Of a stretch of DNA of 50,924 bases, positions 48,222 to 50,924 are shown one piece after another; position 1 is the stretch's first letter, and each line of letters starts with the position of its first letter. The notes below the pieces were generated by a model that saw only the letters and a program-made list of their open reading frames with translations, ran no database searches and was not told where the DNA came from. The DNA lies in contig CAZZKF010000010.1 of the NCBI GenBank assembly GCA_964654995.1, positions 1 through 50,924 of the forward strand, written 5' to 3'. The stretch comes from CAZZKF01 sp964654995. Lineage in GTDB: Bacteria; Pseudomonadota; Alphaproteobacteria; CAZZKF01. A program made the position numbers and the translations under genes.

Positions 48222-49112
48222 ATGACCATGACCCGCACATCTTCAAGCGCCAGCCCGGCCGACCGGTTGTTCCGGGCGGCGATGGCGATCCCGATGCTCG
48301 ATCGCGCTCGCGAGCTCGAGCTCGCCCGGCGCTGGCGCGAAGCCGGCGATGAGGCGGCGCTCGATGAACTGGTCAGCGCGTACCTGCGCCTGGTGATCAG
48401 CATCGCCCGGCGCTACCGGGCCTATGGCCTGCCGGTCTCGGACCTCGTGCAGGAAGGCATGCTCGGCCTGATGCGCGCCGCCGAGCGCTTCGAGCCCGAC
48501 CGCAACGTGCGCTTTTCCACCTATGCCGGCTGGTGGGTGCGGGCCGCCATTCAGGATTTCGTGCTGCGCAACTGGTCGATCGTGCGCACCGGCACGACAT
48601 CGGCGCAGAAGTCCCTGTTCTTCAAGTTCCGCAAACTGAAGGCGCAGATCGACGGCCACCCGGTGGATCCGCTGTCCCGGGAAGAGCGCCAGCGCGTCGC
48701 CCGCATGCTGGGCGTGCGGTTGCGCGATGTCGAGGCCATGGAGGGGCGCCTGGCGCGCGCCGATCAGTCGCTGAACGCGCCGATCTCGGACCATGGCGAG
48801 CGCGAATGGCTGGATACCCTGGCCGATGAACGCCCGTCGCCGGAAGACGCGGCCATCGCCAGCATCGACGGCCGGCGCTGGCACCGGCGGCTCAACCGGG
48901 CGCTGCGCCAGCTCTCAAGCCGCGAGCGCCTGATCATCCGCACGCGGCGCCTGGGCGCCGAGCCGGTGACGCTCTCGACCCTGGGGGAGCGCCTCGGCAT
49001 CAGCAAGGAGCGCGTGCGCCAGATCGAGCAGCAGGCGCTGGGCAAGCTGCGCGCCCTGCTCAATCCGGACGGCGGCGGCTGGCCGCCCCCCTTCGGGGCC
49101 CGTTCCGGCTGA
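48222..49112 (+). CDS. rpoH: RNA polymerase sigma-32 factor (RpoH type)
   Basis: The 296-residue sigma factor has region 2 (ARRYRAYGLPVSDLVQEGMLGLMRAAERFEP and RFSTYAGWWVRAAIQDFVLRNWSIVR; ends cited), the RpoH box QKSLFFKFRKLKAQ just after it, and region 4.2 with the ISKERVRQIEQQALGKL helix-turn-helix. It directs heat-shock transcription, probably including clpB. ATG at 48222 is used; a GTG at 48189 is in frame, and an ATG at 48228 is also possible. Alphaproteobacteria often have several rpoH genes, and this carD-linked one may be an RpoH2-type paralogue. The 3' end overlaps the convergent M48 gene by 53 bp. Confidence 0.93.
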   Translation: MTMTRTSSSASPADRLFRAAMAIPMLDRARELELARRWREAGDEAALDELVSAYLRLVISIARRYRAYGLPVSDLVQEGMLGLMRAAERFEPDRNVRFSTYAGWWVRAAIQDFVLRNWSIVRTGTTSAQKSLFFKFRKLKAQIDGHPVDPLSREERQRVARMLGVRLRDVEAMEGRLARADQSLNAPISDHGEREWLDTLADERPSPEDAAIASIDGRRWHRRLNRALRQLSSRERLIIRTRRLGAEPVTLSTLGERLGISKERVRQIEQQALGKLRALLNPDGGGWPPPFGARSG

Positions 49113-50568
49113 CCAGCTTGACCTTTTGCCCCGGCTTGAGCGGCTGGCCGGGGGTGAGCGCATTCAGGACCAGAAAGGTCTCGCGCGGATATTTGCTCAC
49201 CGCCATGCGGCTGGCCAGCGTCTCCACCGTATCGCCGGGTTTCACCGTGACGATGCGGATGCGCGGTGCGGCGCTCGGCGCCTCGTCCGGGCGCAGCCGG
49301 CGGAAGCTGTAGGTCATGCGCCGCATGGCCTCGGCCAGCGCCGCGGTTCGCGCCACCGGGGTGACGATCCGGAAGCGATAGACCCGGGCGCCGGAAAAGC
49401 GGATGGCGATATAGCGGATGTCGAAGCGCCCGCCCTGACCCGAAGTGCGGGTCACACCGGTCGCCGCCTCCATGCCGTTGACGGTGAGCGGCTCGACCCC
49501 GGTGAGCCCGGCCCTGGCACCCCACTCGGCGCTCAGGTAACGCTGCATGGAGACACCCGGCGCAACCCGCGCGGCATCGAAGACGATATAGCTCGGCCCC
49601 GGGCCCTTGGCGATCACTGCCTCGTCCGTATTGGACATCTGAAAGCCGGGCGGCACGGTAAAGGTAAAGCCCAGCGCCGGATGCACGAACCGCCGGCCGT
49701 CGACCACCCCGTCCCTGGGATCGTCGCCGTAGGTGATGCCGTCGATCATGTCCAGAAAGCGGTCGCGGTGGCGCGGCCGGGCGTAGGGCCTGGCGCCGGC
49801 GCCGGCGGCGACGGCAATCGCCTCGCGTACCCGCTTGGGCGTGCTCGGGTGGGTGGCGAAAAAGCCGCCCCCGCCACCACCGGCACCGGTCACCTTTGCT
49901 TCCAGGGCGCTGTAGCGGGCCAGCGTGGCGAGAAAGTCGGCCTCGGCGAAGGGGTCATAGCCGGTGCCCGTCAGATAGCGCACACCGAGACGGTCGGCCT
50001 GCGATTCCTGCTGGCGCGAAAAGCCGGCGAGATAAAGCTCGCTCCCCACCTTGGCCAGCTCCTGAACCATGGAATTCCCGGTCACCGCCCCGAGGATCAG
50101 GCTGCCGAGCCCGGCCATCGTCGCGCGGCTGTAGCGCCGGGCCGTATGGCGGGCGGTGACATGGCCGATCTCGTGGGCCAGAACGCTGGCCAGCTCGGCC
50201 TCGGAATTGGCCAGCGCGATCAGCCCGCGGGTGACATAGACATAGCCGCCGGGAAGCGCGAAGGCGTTGACGATGGCCGAGTTGAGCACGGTAAAGGTGA
50301 ACGGCGCCCCGGCCTTCTCCGAATGGGCGACCAGCCGGCCGCCGATCGCCGCGACATAGGCGCCGAGCTCCGGGTCGTCATAGACGCCGCCGAACTGGGC
50401 CAGAACCTTGGGGTGCTCCTCGGCGCCGATTTTGGCTTCCTGGGCCGGGCTCATGAACAGCCCGCCACCGCTGCCGCCGCCGGCCGGATCGGTCGTCTCG
50501 CAGGCGCCAAGCGTCAGCAGCGCCGCGCCGATCACCGCCGGAACAAGGCGCCGGTGGCGCGCAATCAT
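49060..50568 (-). CDS. M48-family metalloprotease lipoprotein with LysM-like C-terminus
   Basis: The 502-residue protein has a signal peptide ending in a lipobox (LTLGAC, C23). The M48 peptidase core has zinc motif H132-E-I-G-H136 and third ligand E188 (QQESQAD), so it is probably active like BepA in the periplasm, in outer-membrane quality control. A middle domain of unknown role (about 290-430) and a LysM-like domain (about 437-490: VKPGDTVETLASRM, LKPGQKVKLV) follow. ATG at 50568 overlaps the upstream gene stop (ATGA). The C-terminus overlaps rpoH by 53 bp. Confidence 0.9.
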   Translation of the reverse strand: MIARHRRLVPAVIGAALLTLGACETTDPAGGGSGGGLFMSPAQEAKIGAEEHPKVLAQFGGVYDDPELGAYVAAIGGRLVAHSEKAGAPFTFTVLNSAIVNAFALPGGYVYVTRGLIALANSEAELASVLAHEIGHVTARHTARRYSRATMAGLGSLILGAVTGNSMVQELAKVGSELYLAGFSRQQESQADRLGVRYLTGTGYDPFAEADFLATLARYSALEAKVTGAGGGGGGFFATHPSTPKRVREAIAVAAGAGARPYARPRHRDRFLDMIDGITYGDDPRDGVVDGRRFVHPALGFTFTVPPGFQMSNTDEAVIAKGPGPSYIVFDAARVAPGVSMQRYLSAEWGARAGLTGVEPLTVNGMEAATGVTRTSGQGGRFDIRYIAIRFSGARVYRFRIVTPVARTAALAEAMRRMTYSFRRLRPDEAPSAAPRIRIVTVKPGDTVETLASRMAVSKYPRETFLVLNALTPGQPLKPGQKVKLVSRNGPRRGAASRRRPD

Positions 50569-50924
50569 CGCCCGGTCTCCGGAGACGGCGCCGGCACGCC
50601 GGCCCGAGGCTCGGCGAATTCGATCTGTTCGGGATGGTCGACTTCGATCATCGCTCCGTTCCAGCGCTTGACCCATCCGCGCACCCGCAAGGCCCGCCCG
50701 GCCAGCTCGGCCGGATCGCGCCACGGCCAGGCAAAGGCCCTGAGCGCGCGCGGCTCAATCAGGATAGTGAAATCGCGCCTCCAGTCATCTCCGAAATTGA
50801 TGTACAGACGCCCGCGCACCATGCTGGCGCGTCTCACCTCCCCTTCGATCAGATGGAAGCCGCCGACCGCCGCATCGGCGCGGGTCGCCGGGCGGATGCG
50901 GTAGAAGGGATGCCCCCAGATGCC
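50565..50924 (-). CDS. Thermonuclease-family protein, C-terminal part (cut by window edge)
   Basis: The visible 119 residues read from the right edge as GIWGHPFYRIRPA, then EGEVRRASMVRGRLYINFG and DDWRRDFTI. This resembles the OB-fold C-terminal part of small SNase-like proteins of Alphaproteobacteria. The catalytic N-terminal region lies outside the window, so nuclease activity cannot be judged. Its stop overlaps the start of the M48 gene, suggesting an operon. Confidence 0.7.
   Translation of the reverse strand, partial: GIWGHPFYRIRPATRADAAVGGFHLIEGEVRRASMVRGRLYINFGDDWRRDFTILIEPRALRAFAWPWRDPAELAGRALRVRGWVKRWNGAMIEVDHPEQIEFAEPRAGVPAPSPETGR

Overview
The window is a GC-rich chromosomal segment of an alphaproteobacterium, probably Rhodospirillales-like. 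The evidence is the 16S rRNA 5' part on the minus strand at the left edge, with an alphaproteobacterial leader and boxA. It is supported by gene neighbourhoods I recognise from this class: hisS-prfA-prmC, ubiG next to lysC, DUF1178, nitrilase-grxC-comF, cobS-cobT next to bolA, and fdxA-carD-rpoH. Almost every gene is chromosomal housekeeping. I see no prophage, insertion sequence, CRISPR array, toxin-antitoxin pair or tRNA. Two blocks of exactly 100 Ns (31043-31142 and 39374-39473) show that this is a draft assembly. Both interrupt genes whose reading frames join cleanly if the true gap is zero or nearly so.

Layout, left to right. 1-0.72 kb: 16S rRNA 5' end, leader and promoter (minus). 0.9-6.6 kb: M23 peptidase, clpB, MOSC protein and DUF4167 protein. 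6.9-16.3 kb: a long minus-strand run prmC, prfA, hisS, rodZ, ptsP, flavin oxidoreductase and lysC (translation termination, His-tRNA charging, cell shape, nitrogen-related PTS, aspartate pathway). 16.5-23.1 kb: ubiG, DUF1178, two small methyltransferases, nitrilase-grxC, comF, mutT and argJ. 23.3-29.4 kb: secA, accA, a malyl-CoA-lyase-like CoA ester lyase and xerD. 29.4-31.6 kb: a large exported protein of unknown function, split by the first gap, with a 46-residue membrane protein. 31.8-35.8 kb: aroK-aroB, CorC-type transporter and AEC permease. 35.8-42.9 kb: bolA, cobS-cobT, rpmB (second gap), and meaB with methylmalonyl-CoA mutase. 43.0-49.1 kb: SUV3-like helicase, S4 protein, TerB, ferredoxin, CarD and a sigma-32 factor. 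49.1-50.9 kb: M48 lipoprotein protease and a truncated nuclease-like gene.

Functional links. Cobaltochelatase subunits, a B12-dependent mutase and its GTPase chaperone lie within 7 kb, with a malyl/methylmalyl-CoA-type lyase 8 kb away. Together they suggest B12-dependent C3/C4 acyl-CoA metabolism, possibly the ethylmalonyl-CoA pathway. The heat-shock components clpB and rpoH each have a predicted promoter overlapped by a palindrome, and the rpoH leader can fold into three successive hairpins.

The most novel-looking signals are regulatory: the clpB palindrome, the rpoH palindrome and structured leader, and phased A-tracts plus a terminator-like hairpin before carD. The exported unknown protein with its tiny membrane partner is the best protein candidate. 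I found no clearly new multi-gene system, and all regulatory calls are by eye.
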